Positions 10,296 through 26,500 are shown, counted from the stretch's first letter. The stretch: 64,000 nucleotides of DNA from Enchytraeus crypticus (GCA_905160935.1 CAJHZI010000231.1:347802-411801), one strand, 5' to 3'. Notes: generated by a model from the letters alone, not told the origin. Program-made: numbers and translations.

Positions 10296-13200
10296 GTTTG
10301 TAACTGAACGTTTATGATATTACGTGATTATAACGCAATATTATATAATTTAAATATATTTGATAATTTAATCTTTTAACTAATGTTTCAATCTGTAGAA
10401 GACTATTGTAATATCAGAACTAACTATTTTCTGCAAGTTTATTTTTGCAATACATCATCTTGTTTAAAAATTTCCCCATCGTATTAAATAATTCATTGCC
10501 AAAATCGTGAAGGACGAACAATGTGGTAATTTTGGATATCATTCTGTAGCACGTTGACAAGTTGTTCGACTGCAGATCGGTAGATGCATGGCTCAATTCC
10601 AGTGCTCTTCTCGTTATTAACATGCTTCGAGATAGAAAACTGACGTTGAACTTGGCTTTAGCGTTTGGTCTTTAATTCTGCAGTTCTCTCGACGTATTGA
10701 AAATTAGTTCGAGAAATTCATTATTCGTAGTTATTCAAGGCTCCTGCAGTATGGCGCTTCCAGCTTAAGGCTCTATTAAATTTTAGTCTCTATTTTTGAC
10801 ATTTTTATTAATTTCATATTAATTTTCTTAATTTTTTGGATAACGTGTGAAAGCGCTTACTAAGAACAGCAAATAGATAAAAAGTACCCGGGTTGCCATA
10901 TCAGTTTACAGAAGTCCGGATTATATGCATCCAACGAAGAGCATATCAGCAACCAATAAGTTATTAAAATATACGTCCCTTACATAGACAATGGGTGATG
11001 AAGTAAACTTTAATTTTATCATTTTGTATCGTTTATTTGTTCATCACAGCACAGATTATACAAATAATAGGAACGTGCATGTAGTTCGATAAACAATGAA
11101 AATTTCTCAATGAGTGATTGAATAAGGCGAATTTCTTTGATCAAAGTACTTTATGCATCAGTTCTAAATTTTAATTCTTAATTTTGATAACTTTGTAGAT
11201 ATCGTGGTTTCTTTCAGGTTATTATTCTTTGGATTCTAAAAACAAATTATTGCACTAATAGTTATTAAGATTAATTCTGCTATGCTTACATGAGTCGACA
11301 ATATTTTTTCGGATTTTAGCAACAATGTAAATATTTAATTTAAGTATTATCATGTATTAATTATTAATTAATTAATTTAAATTGCTACTGTCTGTATTAC
11401 ATCACAGAGCTTAGGCTCTTTCGTGGTAACCTCCTCCTGAATTTTTAAAGTTTATTGTTAAGTATGCTGCATTTGTTGCATATTATGACATGAAACAACT
11501 AGAAAGGTTGCATTATTAGTAAATATCACAGTTTAACTATTACAGTATAATACCCTAAAATCTCTAGAAATGACTGCGCAAACTAGTGCTTGCTATACTA
11601 AACATGAATGCTTTCTGTGACAAGTTGCATAGTATGGAATACTATATCCCGACCTTAGCTAAACTGAGATTTAAGGTAAGATGATGTTGATGATATTGAT
11701 GATGATGATGAAGAAGACGAATAGAGTAAGGTAGGCCCTACATCATGCATAGGCATCTCTATAATTTACAACAATTACATTAAAGACATCAAACAATATA
11801 TAGTAATACACACATAATGTCAATCATCACAAAGTAAAACAAACACTATCACACATCGGTATAGCTAAAATAATAAATTCTGAAAGATTTTTGCAATTGA
11901 TAAGTGCACTGAGTTGAGAGAAAGGAGCGAAAAAATGGATGGGTTTTTAGATTTTTAACGATATCATTTGAACCAGAATGTACTATAAAATGTAGAAGTT
12001 AATTCCAAATTTTAATACCTACCGCAAGAAATGATTTTGCACCATAAGATACTGTTCGACATTTGGAAAATGCAAATTTTCCTGACTCAATAGAGCGCAA
12101 ATTTTTAGCTCAAGCGCTCAATGGCATTCAGTAATCAGCAAGACATTCCGAGGTATTCATATATTTGAAGATTTTCCTTTACTAATTATAATTATCTTTT
12201 ACTAGTTAAACTGGGATTAAAGGAAAGATGATGATGATTATTATTATTATTATGAAGATGATGATGATAATGAATTAAGTTTTACTGTGACTAATTTTAG
12301 AATTTCTCATTGAATCACACAGCAACATATAGATACACTATCTCTTTAGTTTGGTGAGATTCTATTATAATAACTGCAGCAATAAATACCTATCTAAAAT
12401 TTGTATCCATGCAATCTGTACGAGATTTGCCGATAATGTCTCCGTTCCATTACAGCTGAGTCTCTCTTGGCTTGGCTCTGTTCGCAATAACTCCGTTATT
12501 TATTGCTTAGCGTTCTCCAAACCAGAAACGATTGATGCACTCGCTGCAACAATTCACTTTAATGGAACATCATAAGTCTGCTGTAGCATGTTGCGTTATA
12601 ATGAACAACAACTTCAGTTCATATGCACATGAAGGCCAAGGGACTCCATTTTAGAAAGAATTCCAATTTCACTTTCGATGATCTCAATGAAAATTTTATT
12701 CGAATTTATGTGTCGTAGATGCTGTACTTTTAAAGCATACATCTCATTAGAATGTCTCAATAGCGTAGGGTTAAGGTCATGAAGTTTTAAATGACAGACT
12801 CTGAGCTGAATTGAACCCTCGTGGGTTCGAATCCCAGCCGCGCTGATCTGAGAGTAAAATCTCGAACATTCACTGGACTGGTTATACGGCAAATGGATAA
12901 AATTGCCTAACGGTTTAAACATGTGGTATTAAAAGTGATAGATATCAACGTAGTTGATCATTTCACTATAATGCGTGTTTACTTTTACTTTTACAAAACA
13001 AACAGAATGAGAGAAAACAAGAAGAGAGATAATGTGGAAGAGAATACGTTAAAATGGTACTATATAAAAATAAAATTTATGGTAATAAATGGCATTTATA
13101 GGCCTTTTAATAATTTTAAATATAATGCCAAAATGAAATGAATTACGTAGATCCCGGATTTAAAATTTAAGCTCAGTCGAAATTTAGTATTAACAAAAGA

Positions 13201-16200
13201 CATTCGAATATTGTATTAAAATAATGAAGTGAGCATGTAAATGAAGAATATTTCTTCAGTGCAAATTTAAATGGAATATTCAGGGTATACCTATACAGGT
13301 TAATCTTTCTCACAATAAGAGTTCATTGACAATAAGGAATATTCCTTTAACCCTACAATTTCATCTCATTACAGGTGTATACCTACAACTGCACTAGCCC
13401 TTTGTAGTCTCCATTCAGAGAAAATATAATTTCTGGAGTAGTTTTCCAATGATTTACTCGGCTTTGGCATAGTGGCCTTTTTCGACATACGAAAACGGTT
13501 GGTCTATTCTGCAGTGGTCTAGTAACTACACGAGAAAGTGTGTCACTCCGGCACAGTCGACGTGTGTGATTGTTTCAGCAACGTGTGAATTATTATGTTC
13601 AGGGTTGCAATGCCAGCAATACTTTCTGACAACCTCAACCGTGATAGTTCTAGTTTCCTAAATTACCTCCAATAGCTCCTCCATTTGAAGATGCTATCTG
13701 CAAATGTCACTCAAACCAATTACCGGTAAGACTAGAAGAGCCTCGGAGAGGACACGTAAAATGCCAGAAATTCAGAAATTCTCTTCTGTTATTCATATTG
13801 ACGGAGTAAATATAACTTGTTTAGAGATTTTCAAAAAGTTTTCCATAGTTCTCTTGTGTATATATTCTCAGTGACGTTTGCCATGAAATGAATCATGAAC
13901 ACAATTAAAGTGATTTATTTAACGCAATTAAATTTCTTAGCGGCTGATTTAACACTGCTCATTTCCCTTTTATATGCATTTACTATGAGAGAGAGAGAGA
14001 GAGAGATGGAGAGAGAGAGAGAGAGAGGAGAGAGCGATTATGCTTGTATTGGAACTATAATGGGGAAAAATCAATGAGCTCTGAGAAATATTTTTTCAAG
14101 CTATACATTAAAGTACTAAAAGTATAGCGCGTTTAAAAGGGTCCATTTGTCGATGGAGTAGATTAGACATAGCGTACGTACGGATTAATTGGGAATATAA
14201 TTTATACCTTGGACCAGCCACTAGGCAGAGCATTAGAGGATACATACTAGATAGTAGAGATGGGAATTTTATGAATTTCCAGAGTTCGGGTTCGGTTCGG
14301 TTCGTTGAAAATGAAAGTTCGGTACGGTTCGGGTCGGTTAGCAGTTGACAATTTGAGAGTTCGGTTCGATTCGATTCGTTGAAAATGAAAGTTCGGTTCG
14401 GGTTCGGTTCTAACAAGGGTTCGGGTTCGGCTTGCTTTCCAACTCGCAAGAGTTCTATTCGAGTTCGAAATGGTTTGGTTTGGATAATGTTGCAACTGTA
14501 TAACTTTACCTATAATAATCATGGTTATGACAAACATGTTTAAAATGGTTTATGGTAAATATGCTTAAAAATTAAGTAATAATAGCTGCCACATTTTTTC
14601 ACCGGAGTAAAAATATGAAAATGAAAAAAGGAGAGAAGTGGTATTTATTCCTGTACATTTCTTAAAATATTGTTAGTTTACCAACAAATGTACATAATTT
14701 AGATAATTACCTTTATTATTGTATCTGAAATATTTTCCTTGATTATAACGAGCAAATAGAATGCTTCATCAATTTTTAAATTTTTATTGTCACTATAGGC
14801 CTATATATTAGATACGTTTATAATTAAGTGGAAATGTCTTGGCTAAACTTTGATCCAATATTTCAGAGACAAAGTGCAATTTAGTTACATAAAAATGTCA
14901 AATAAAGATGATTTAGTAAACACGTGTACTTCCATAGCAAAATTATCACAATATACACCATTTGCAATCAACTGACCAGTAATAAGCTTCATAATTTGCC
15001 TTAGGGTTTCAAATTTCAAACTCTCAGATCAATTATGAAGTTACGAAAATAGCTATGCAATTATTGCATTACTATGGTGCAAAATTATTTACTTCAGATA
15101 GTCCTAACACATAAGAAGGTCATATATAATTATTTGTAAATCTGGCTGCAAAAATATTAAGGTAGCACACTAAAATTAGAAAAAAATTATAATTTGAATT
15201 TAACAAGAACAAATCCACCTAGATTGAGTCAAGCATTTTCAGATTTTTATGGGATACTCTCATCACTTTTGTCTTTTTGATGTTAATCTTCATTCCATAT
15301 TTCAATGCTGCATCATTCAGACTATCCAGTATCTTCTGTAGGCCCGTCTCGCTTCCCGCTACCATTCCTTTGTACCACTACCATTTTAAAATTTATGTCG
15401 GAACCAGCCTTACCTGAATATATGCTGTTAGATACTGTAAGACATGTAAATGCAAAAACTAATATATATTTGTATTGTTCTTACTATCTTTATATAACGT
15501 CAGGCTGATGAAGAAGAAAGGAACTACAAGAGTTTGGTTCAGTTCGGTTTCGACGAAGTCTGGGTTCGGTTCGGGTTCGGTCAGAGTCTGGGTTCAGGTT
15601 CGGTTCGGTCAAAATTGTAGATTTTAGGGTTCGGTTCGGGTTCGGTTCGATTCCCATCTCTACTAGATAGCAGAGCATTTGAAGATACATACTAGATAGC
15701 AGAGCATTTGAAGATACATACTAGATAGCAGAGCATTTGAGGATACATACTAGATAGCAGAGCATTTGAGGATACATACTAGATAGCAGAGCATTTGAGG
15801 ATACATACTGTACTAGATAGCAGAGCATTTGAGGATACATACTTTGAGGATACATATTAGAATTATTTCCTCAACACTCCAGCTTAGAAATATTTTTGTG
15901 TGGATTGATTTTGAGACTAGCTTTAAAGAGTATATTGTTATTATGGGAGATTTGGTATAAATAATTTTTCCATTTCCTTGATAGAAGACCAAGGAAGAAT
16001 ATTATTTATTTCACGAAAGTTAAAATTACATCCACATACAGTCAACGGAAAACGTACAAAAGGGAATGGTCACAAAACCTCTTTAATCAACAGTTACAAA
16101 GTTTTGGAATGCGTTTTCGATATTGCAAGGTGATATGCAGTAATATACATTATTGTATATTTTTGATAGTATATCTGATTATGATTTTTGCATAAAACTG

Positions 16201-18790
16201 TTGAACTGCATACAACTGATGTCATCACTGGCTAAATCTGCAGTTATAAGGCGAAGAAGCCGAATAAAAATATAAAAAACATTTTAGCCATGCACCGGAA
16301 GACGATGATAGAGACAGAGCTGTGTATTAAGCTTTATGCTGATTAAACAAGTGTATTCGAGGGTATTGAATGAAACAACTGGACGGATGCAAAGCATTTA
16401 GAATAAATAACACAAATTCCTCATCTTTTAAAGCTAGAGGAAATTTAATTCAGTACAACGATTGAAGACTGTGCTTCCAAGAGGAGGCAAGAATAATTAG
16501 TTCTATCACGGCTTCATAGCAAGACCACAACAACAACTTTTATAAAATCAAACTAACGATCATTAGATTTTCATCAGCCTGATTATGTTGATTTTGATAT
16601 TATTATTACTGCTTTTAACATTAATACAGATACAACAAATAATACAGATACTGCTGCTATTAGTGATTATTGAAAATATTTTCAGTTGTGTCCGGTACAC
16701 TGATGAATAGATCAACCGTTAACTGCACTTGTCGTATGAGACGACAAAGCAAAACACTGAGGAAGGCAGTTGAAACTCACCTCAGCTATATTTTCCCAAG
16801 CTATAGGCTCCATGCTGTATGGGTAAAGCATATCCTGATGTGAAGGGATTACCTTGTTGACCAATGGAGTGCATAATACTGAGTGTGAGAGCAGACTCTG
16901 AGTATGAACATATATACAGTATGTGAACCACACTCGTTATGCGTATAATTGTCTCAGGGGTTCCAGAATAAATGAAACTACTTGGAAGGCTAATAACTTT
17001 GACAATTTTTATCTAAACGTCTTAATTGATATATTAAATTTAAAAAGTTATCCGTTCTATTAACTTGGTAAATATCTAGGAGATATTCTTACAAATATTT
17101 GAGAAAGTGACATTAATCGCCGAAATGTAATTTTCACGTCATTTGATCGCCTGTATGAAAGTAAGCCTGCTTGAGTTTATTGAACCGTAGAACTGGTCAC
17201 CTAACAGCCCTCCCCCTGGTTTGAACCCGATTTACTATTCGACTGTTTACTATTGTCTTCAGCAATTAGTCTATCGAGAACCGATACACGACGTTGAACA
17301 TTTTAAACAAGTCAATTTTCTCCGCTGGACCCAGAGATCAGTCAGGCACTCGTGGACTCGGCAAATTGGTCAGTGGTCTCAGCAGGTGAATGCAGTTATT
17401 CGGGCACATGGTGGATGCATTGAACATTAGTTCAATTAATTCTCAACTCATTTAGGACATAGATAGAAACTGCAATGCGCTTTCTGAAATAGTTGAGGCA
17501 TAATGCACATAATGTTAAATTCATTATTGTCATATCTTCAGTTTTCACGCAATTTAATTGAAAATTACATATCGACGACTAATGATAATTACTCAAACGT
17601 GTGTAGTAGTATCTCTTAGATATATAGCAAGTGAATAGAAAGGAAAATTGTCTTAATTTAATATATAAAGTAAAACGTTTGAACAAAAAATGTTAAAGTT
17701 ATTAGCCTTCAAAGTAGTTTCATTTATTCTGGACCACTCTGTATATTAGGGATTACTCTAATGCTGCTCTTATAGGCTTACATGACATCTGTATTTCTTT
17801 CAATGAAAGTTACAGATTTGATCTAGATTGCAAAATATTAAAATGAAATATCCTAAATCGCAAGAATATTAAAAAAATGTTGCTCTCTGAAATAGTTAAA
17901 ACGTTGTTCCTATTTTTGGACGATTTTTTCTTAATCGTCTGTATCCGGGAGACGTTCATACAGCGAGTTACTGAGGGACATTACAAGCGTTGCTCCGGTC
18001 GAGGAGATTTAACTGTCGCTTAGCACCCGTGCGTGCTTGTGTGAAGTAAGGTTTTAGCATCGATGTCCCAAATAGAAAGGGATACTAGAGATACAGTTAA
18101 ACAAGCTTAAAAGATATACAAGTTTAAAAGATATCTAGTTTAAGAATACCTTCCAACGCGGCAGCATATCGCATGAATTGTGTTAATGGAGGTTTCAGGG
18201 TTTTTGTATTGGTATAATGATTATGTCATAATCCTATTACAGTTATTTTTGCATAGTTCATATCTTGTGCCATGCTATATATTACTTTTCTGAAGCTAAC
18301 TTGCAGTATCAGAATTTACAGTCTACATGCCAAGTGGAAAAATATCCTGCTGCATATAAAATATAATAATATTATAATAATATAATAATCTTATAATATA
18401 TATAATTAATATGATCGTTCTGATACATTACTACTGTAACATCGTGAAAGTGATATTTTCAGTTAATGACTACTTGATATTTATGCTTGAATAATAAAAG
18501 AGAATAAAAAGTTGTAAAAGTTTTTAAAAGGTAAATGTGGAGGGTATAATTAAAAGCCATGTACTGGTTTTAACATAACACCGTAGCTGTATAAAATCTC
18601 AGATATTTCCTAGTATATCAGAGAGTAGAATGGAAGGTAGAATGGAAGGGAAAAGAGGCAGGGGCAGGCCGAGATTAGGTATGTTAGATGATTTAAAGAT
18701 CCACGCATATGTGGAAATGAAGAGGAAATTGGACGACAGAGAAGAGTGGAGGCGTTATATACCATGGATCTGCCAGTAGGCAGTGCACTA

Positions 18791-18821
<31 letters not shown>

Positions 18822-20485
18822 CCATAGCGTTTCACTCATCGCTCTCTAATGTTTTTCTGCTAGTCAGAAAAGGAGGGATGGATACAAAGGGCTAGGGAGG
18901 TTGTTCCAGCATAAACTGAAATCCTCATGACGTCAGTTAGAGTCCAACAGAAGCACTGGAATGAAACTATTCTCAAACTCCTGAGCATAAATCCATTTTA
19001 TCTCTAAATCCATACATGGACATTTGACCATATAATGGTATCTCCGATATGAAGAGTTTCAATGTTAGTCATTTAATGTTGCACCAGGGTGACAACTAAC
19101 TACATTGCAGTGTTGTGCAGAATGTACGTAATCAAAAATTATACCCAGAGTATGACACGAGTGTAATGGTGTATAACACGAATTTCATGACTTATGACAC
19201 GAATGTAATGACGTGCGACACAAATATAGTGACGAATGACACAAATGTGATGATGCCGGATTCAGAGAGATTACGGTAAAACGACTACGAATACTGATCA
19301 ATTAAGATCAGTGATAGTAATTCGTGGTAATGGTAATTAGTTCCGTGCTATCATTCTTTAACTATCTCGATTATAGCCTAGTAGGTAACGGCTTATTCTG
19401 CCAATTATGAGATGGAAGATTATATTTTAAAGAAGAAGTTTAATTGATATCGTCCATCAGAAGCGAAAACAAAAAAATTGACATTTGAATGTAGAACAAA
19501 GCCTATGCAGTGAGCTTGTAAACGTGTAATTTAATTGTGCGGATGTTTGCCATCCCCGCATGTTTGTCAATGCAAGTTTAAGCAGCTTAGACTTGTGTAA
19601 ATAGTGATAAATAATAAATGTTAAATAATAATAAATATTAATGATAAATAATAAATGATATCATACTGACGTTTAACCAACGTCAGAAACGGCACAAAAT
19701 AAAGTACCATCGAGACAAGGTTGGTGAGAGCCTAGGCTCCAGAAGTGGATACAAAATTGTACAATCCCGACCTTACATGTAGTTAAAATTGGGGTTCAAG
19801 GGAAGAAGAAGAAGATGATGATGATGATGACGATGATGATGACAATGTACCATATTTATTATAAATGATGTCATTTTAACATTCGCAACATAAATTATAG
19901 ATGTTTAATTTAATCATGTGCAATTTTCAAACAGCGAAGAAATGTCAATTTTATCAAACTCTAATAACTTTTTCTCTGGTTCATTAAAAATCTCACCGTT
20001 TACCTTTTTCATTTTCCAAGCAAATATTAAAGTAAGAGAAGATATCAGGAACTAGAGGTGCTGGGAATGTGGATTTGAAGAAGAATGGAGAGGATTAGAT
20101 GGGCTCAAAAGGCTACAAATAAGGAAGTTTTGGAGAGATTTGGTAGAGATAGACTGTTGATAAATGTATTAAGAAATAGGAAGAAGAGTTGGATAGGACA
20201 TATTCTAACGGGGGAAAGTCTATTAAAAGAGGTTATAGAAGGCAAAATTGGCCGAGATTAGGAATGTTGGATGATTAAAGATCCACTCATACGTAGACAT
20301 GAAGAGGAAAGCGGAAAACAGAGAATAGTGGAGGCGTTATATTATAACATGGACCTGCCAATGGACAGTACACTAAGAGAGAGAGAGAGAGATAGAGAGA
20401 GAGAAGAAAATACTAATCAAAGATAAACTAACTTAACCAAAAGAATGAGAGTAAAAGGGAGAAAGAGAATAGATAGAGAAAAAGA

Positions 20486-20525
<40 letters not shown>

Positions 20526-23500
20526 GGAAAGAGGGAGAAAGTAAGGAAGATTGTGAGAGTTTATTCTAAATTTCTTAACAATTCTACAATGTTTTAGGTG
20601 CAGGTTCAGTTGACACTAGAAAAACAAACATGTAGAGAGAGATACAGATAGCTGTACGATGTAAGCCTACCTAATGAGACAAGGTTAAATGAGAGATGGT
20701 GCAGATAATAAATTGATCTTACAGGAGACTTGATGGACATCTCAAATGAGAAGAAAACACGAAATGATGTTGAAGAGATAGAGTGTACATCTCATCACGT
20801 ATTCAGCCACCATCAGGTCGTGTCTTGGGTTGTATAGGAGATGTCGATCCTGCGATCTCACTTCAAACTCCTCTCTAGCACTTGTACACAACCCCCCCCC
20901 CCCGTCTCTCAGGAGAATTCTGCGAGAAAATGAGAATATACATGTACATGTACCGTAGAGTTATAGAATGCTAGAGTGTCGATTTGAAGGCATATTAGCG
21001 TATTGTGTACAACCGAAATGGTTTCTGGTTTCTGCCGCAAAAAGTTAGAAATTTTTATAACGAAAGAGAATAAACTTCTTTGTAGTGTGCCGGAATGTCC
21101 TATTTTATGGTATAAAGCTAGGAAATTGAGCCTTAATTAAGATCGGCTATCCTTCGGCTAGACTCCACGAAGTGTACACAACCGGGTTAAATGCGACTCT
21201 GCGGAATAGAAGGGAACGACGTGTAGCAACGGCCTGAAATGTCGACCTCTCGCTCAAGAAGTGAGCTTTCTATCACTGAGCAAACAAGGAGTTTCACAGG
21301 GTGCGAAATAGAATGATTTATCGTAATTTGATATGACCTAAACTTACTTAAGAATAAGTTAATATGGACACGGACATTAAGGAAGGAAGATGTCAGGAAG
21401 TTACTAGAAGCTTTAAAACGAAGCACATGTACAGGAAAACGGAAGACAGAGAAGAGTGGTAGCGCTGTATACCATTTTATAAAGTACTTTCAAAATCGGT
21501 TTCCTATAATGGGACCGGATTATTTTTTATTTTTTTAAATATTTATTTTCACCAATTCAATGGGTACAAAAGATAAAATTACAAAGCTATCAAGTGAGCA
21601 AGTAACATGCAAAATGTCAATATTGCTAAATAACAAAAAGTGAATAGCCAAATGTGCGACCAATATCGAATGTATACATACATACAAACGAATACACATA
21701 CATACATATATACATACACACAACATACATACATACACATATAGGCCTACTAGATGAGATTAGACTTAATTGTATGGTGTAAACTTCCTTGTAACGTGCC
21801 GGAATGTCCTAGTTTAATTGATAATGAAATAGAATTATAATTTAATACTAATATAATTTTTATAATTTAAACTCAATTAACATGAAAATGTTCCTACCAG
21901 TCAATAGAGCATCCATCAGCCATGGACATTCTAGCCCGCGGCTGTTTTAAGATCGCTCTTCCTGAATTGCTCTGATGCTCTCGCTAAAAACCAACTGAAT
22001 TTCAACTGAATGATTCAAAATTATAAAAGCTTGCCTTGAGTGACGTCACCTAAGTTTGCAAAGTCATGAGTTAGTTGAGTGGACATGGAATGTTTTCATC
22101 AGGCAAGTATCAGCTAAGTGTACTTCTACATGTAGACTAGGCTCTAGAGAGCGCCTCGAGCTATGATATGTGCTGATAAATTGAATGATAAATTGAGCAG
22201 TTGATTGTACTTTACACTATCAGTATTAGTGCACATGTTTTTGTAACACTGAACTATTTATATTTATAAGTTTTCAAGTAGGCCGAAATTTATCTTCCCG
22301 ATTAATATTTTACTTAGATATTTTTCATTTTATTTATTTCTGCTGCACGGTTTGTTGGTGTGCATGTGCGTAGAATCAAAGTAAAATTGCATATATTTCA
22401 AAATTTATCGCATTAAGATATATTAATATAGACACACACACACAGACACACACACACACAGACACACACACACACATATATATATATATAATTAAGATAT
22501 ATAACTTCAGTTTCAATAGGAGAAATGCAATAGACTAGAAATTCAAGTTAGACATTCGACACTTTCCAATTTGGATCATTTATGTAACAAACATTTGCAA
22601 AATGAATACATTAGGGACAACAAATAAACTAAGAAACAAAACATGCACTGACACACAAAGAGGTCCAGGCTTAGTTAGATGTCGCAGGAAAACAATAGGC
22701 CTACTAATTAATTTAAAAATAAAAATAAATGCAAAAATGCCATAGCGACTACACTATACTTCAATATCTATGACAATCGAATTACTATTATAGTAGCAAA
22801 GAATTATTAGCATTAAAGTTACCTTATAGGTAGGCCTACGTATGTTAATTGTTAATTCCTTTTCCCTACCTGGCTCTATATATACACTGTCCAGTTGGTA
22901 ATTGAGGGACTGTGATCTGCCACTAATTATTTTCCCCTGTTGTACATTAAGCTCAACGCGCGTATTGTCGATACAAATATCTTTCCATATTGATATATGG
23001 ATTTACGTAATGAAAAATAATATATGTTAGCGAGCAATACTAGCCATGTTTTGGAAAAACGGTGACAGTTAACAGTAAATTACGGCCATGGAACGTAATA
23101 TTAGTCGGATAAACAAACCTTTATCGGACTAATATAACTTTTAACTTTTTAAACGAAGGTCTATTAAAAGAGGTCATAGAAGGTAGAATGGAAGGAAAAA
23201 GAGGCAGGGGCAGGCCGAGATTAGATGTGTTAGTTGATTTAAAGACCCACTCATATGTGGAAATGAAGAGGAAGGCGGAAGACAGAGAAGAGTGGAGGCG
23301 TTATATACCATTGACCTGCCAGTAGGCAGTGCACTAAGAGAGAGAGAGAGAAACAAACTTATTACGAAACTCTCAATGCTAAATTGCGAAACATTAGTGT
23401 CCTGGAATGTTGTGGAATTTTCCGACGAAAGCGCTTTGATCATTTAGACCACGACACGTTCCTCCATATTTAATGTCACTGGTCCAGCCAGTGTCACGCA

Positions 23501-26500
23501 ATTACTCTAAAAGTCCTTCCGCGTAGCGGATCAAGGATGTTGAATTGACCGAGAGAAAAGTCTGTAGTACTGCGAATGCGTTCAGTCGTCACTAGGACTG
23601 TGACGTCGCAAAAATAGCAGAGTGCAATTAATGCTCCAATGCACTCTGTAAGCTACAAAATAAATTATTCAAGTAAATTTTAGCAAATTTATTAAAATTC
23701 TAGTTAAGTAATTTATACTTTAGATTAGAAATTAATTTAATTGAACAACCAGGAGATGCAATCATTAAAAGGAAAAATACAATTTTAAAACCAATATTAT
23801 TATTTTTTAATTCGATCATTATCATCTTCCTTTACATCTATGGTCGAGATACGAATAAGTTTAAATTCGATTTACGAAGCCATCGAAACTTACTAACTAG
23901 ATATGAAAATCATTAAACAAAGCTGCAGGTCTACGATCTTCATAGCTAAGCAAATGATATCTTACGAATGAGTATAATCAATCCAAGTTTGACATTAGAT
24001 ATGTCGATTAGAATTACCTTCAGCCACATTCATATTCATTGTATAATGCCGAACATCCACTGCCACCAGTTCCTATTGTGAGCTACAAGTGTGTGCCATA
24101 TCTCTCACTGTGCCATATCTCACACTGTGCCATACCTCACACTGTGTCACATCTCACACTGTGTCATACCTCACACTGTGTCATACCTCACACTGTGTCA
24201 TATCTCACACTGTGTCATACCTCACACTGTGCCATATCTCACACTGTGTCATACCTCACACTGTGTCATACCTCACACTGTGCCATACCTCACACTGTGC
24301 AATACCTCACACTGTGTCATACCTCACACTGTGTCATACCTCACACTGTGTCATATCTCACACTGTGTCATATCTCACACTGTGCCATACCTCACACTGT
24401 GCCATGTCTCACACTGTGTCATATCTCACACTGTGTCATACCTCACACTGTGCTCTCCTAACTCAAGAGGGCGCACATGTAAAGACATGTGCGCCATCTT
24501 GATCTAGGAGAGCACAGTGTGAGATATGAGCCTTCAGGACCACTACATTAGAGTAACAATTGATCTAGGCTTAGTGCTTCCATATAGCGTTTAAAACTAA
24601 AATAAGTCTAATTTCGCATACACTAAATTAAGCATTTATTGTATAGCATCCCCGTGTTGTGCCAGCTTTGTTTGAAGAATAGACCAACTGGTGACTGCAC
24701 GCGTCGCAGAAGGCGACTAAAGCACTAAGATCCAAAGCAATGTTAGAAAGGGTATTTGGTTGTTGAGCGGCTAGGCTCCAGAAATTACTACAAAATTTTC
24801 TAAAGCGAATGGAAAAATACGGGATTGACTGATGATATGGTATAAGACCGAGAGGAGTGGAGAAAGTCTATTCGTATCCCGACTCTAATTAATGGTGATT
24901 AAAGGGAAGAAGATGATGATGATAATGCACAGCATCTAAATGAAAGAATTTTGATTTTACATTTGAATGTAATTTAACCATTTTATGTGATTTTAACATT
25001 TTTGATCCGGTTTTATCTAGAATGATCATATATAACTGGCGAAACCAGGATTTTACCCCTTCAGCTACTGATACACATGTGAAGTTACTTTGGTTTCTTT
25101 GGAACATATTAATTATACCATCAAACGATAATTTTGATTATTTTCAAACTTGCACTAGTCCCTATCGATCATGGTATTTTGCATGGTTCAGTAAAATAAC
25201 AAAATCAATAAATCAATCAATTAAAGTTAAAAAATGAAGTAGTTTTATTGATAATTGTCTAAAATTTGACAAAATCATTAAAAGAATATCTTGATGATTG
25301 CCGCCATGTTGCGATATTTCACAGTGTCAGTTGAAGGAAACCAGCCCTACAAAGCTCTGCTCATTCAATCACGGAGCATCGAGTCTTCGGCTCCTGTTGG
25401 CTCATTAAGTACAAATCCACCGGCCCAACTAATAGATGAATTAAATCACCGAGAACTGCAGTATTGTCAGAAGACGATAGAGCGAGAATGCGCTCTGTTG
25501 ATCCTGTACAGCTGTGAGATGACTGAGGACACGCTCTACGCGTTCAACAGCGATGGAGTGACAAGCATCACAGCGACTTGGACCTCTCCTAGCAACTTCA
25601 GCGGTCTCGTGCAGTTCCTGTATGTATTCAATCTTTAATGACGTGCCTGACATCATCCTGTCATGAGGAAACGGACGTTAAACTTTTATTTGTATTATTT
25701 TTTACCCCGATGTAAAGAACCGGAGGTTTGATAAAAACGATTCAAGCAAAACGTGCTGAATCACCGCCCGGCTATTGAGATCATCAATCGGCTTAAAAGA
25801 ACTGCTGAAGCAGACTGCATTAAATCTTTGCAATGTCATGGAAAGCCTTTGCCAAAGAAAAGAGATCTCTCGCTTATCGCCGGTTTACTCTGCAATAAGT
25901 CTGCCTATGCCAAAAATTATTATTATTATTATCATTATTATTATTAATTTGTTTCGCTGGTATATACTATTTAAATATGTATCGATAACAACGAAAACGT
26001 AATTAGAGTGCTACTGTTATTCATGACAACATCGAGTACTATGGAAGTAAATCCAACCGACGAGTATAGTGTGTGGTCAGTAGCCTATTATGATAGATTG
26101 CATCATTATCATATTGAAAATGGAATTATAGAAAATTTAGCTATTTTACTATGTACTAAAACTATATATTCAAAAAATGTTGTTGTTATACATGTACAAG
26201 TAATTTACTGTATGCCTTTTTAAAAAGATTTAACACATAGCGGTAAATCTCACATTAGAATACTCCGGTAGAATGGAGATAATTTAGAAATGCTCAGTCT
26301 AACAATTGAGTATGTGGGACTAATTTACCGATTGATAATGTGGTGTTAATGGACTATATACTTCATTGCCGTAGTATGTAGTCCATTTTCTTACATTTAT
26401 TCTTTAAATATGCGAGATTTTACTCTCAGCTAGGCAGGGAAACTAGCCCAATAATAATAACAATAACAGCAATTAGAGTGCTACAGTCATCAATGACAAC

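Noticed and set aside
12815-12850. Possible tRNA gene because of GGGTTCGAATCCC
   Set aside because: No cloverleaf, acceptor stem or anticodon arm could be assembled, and the same block occurs in three copies with a shared non-tRNA body. It is a SINE.
14108-14537. Frames with repeated N-R-T-E-P residues (also 15490-15690)
   Set aside because: They are the GGTTCG subterminal repeats of the hAT-like element read on the minus strand.
24039-24507. Three overlapping open frames of about 138-140 codons
   Set aside because: They are the same 17-bp repeat read in three frames; the period is not a multiple of three and the unit has no stop. No start context, splice sites or domain support a protein.
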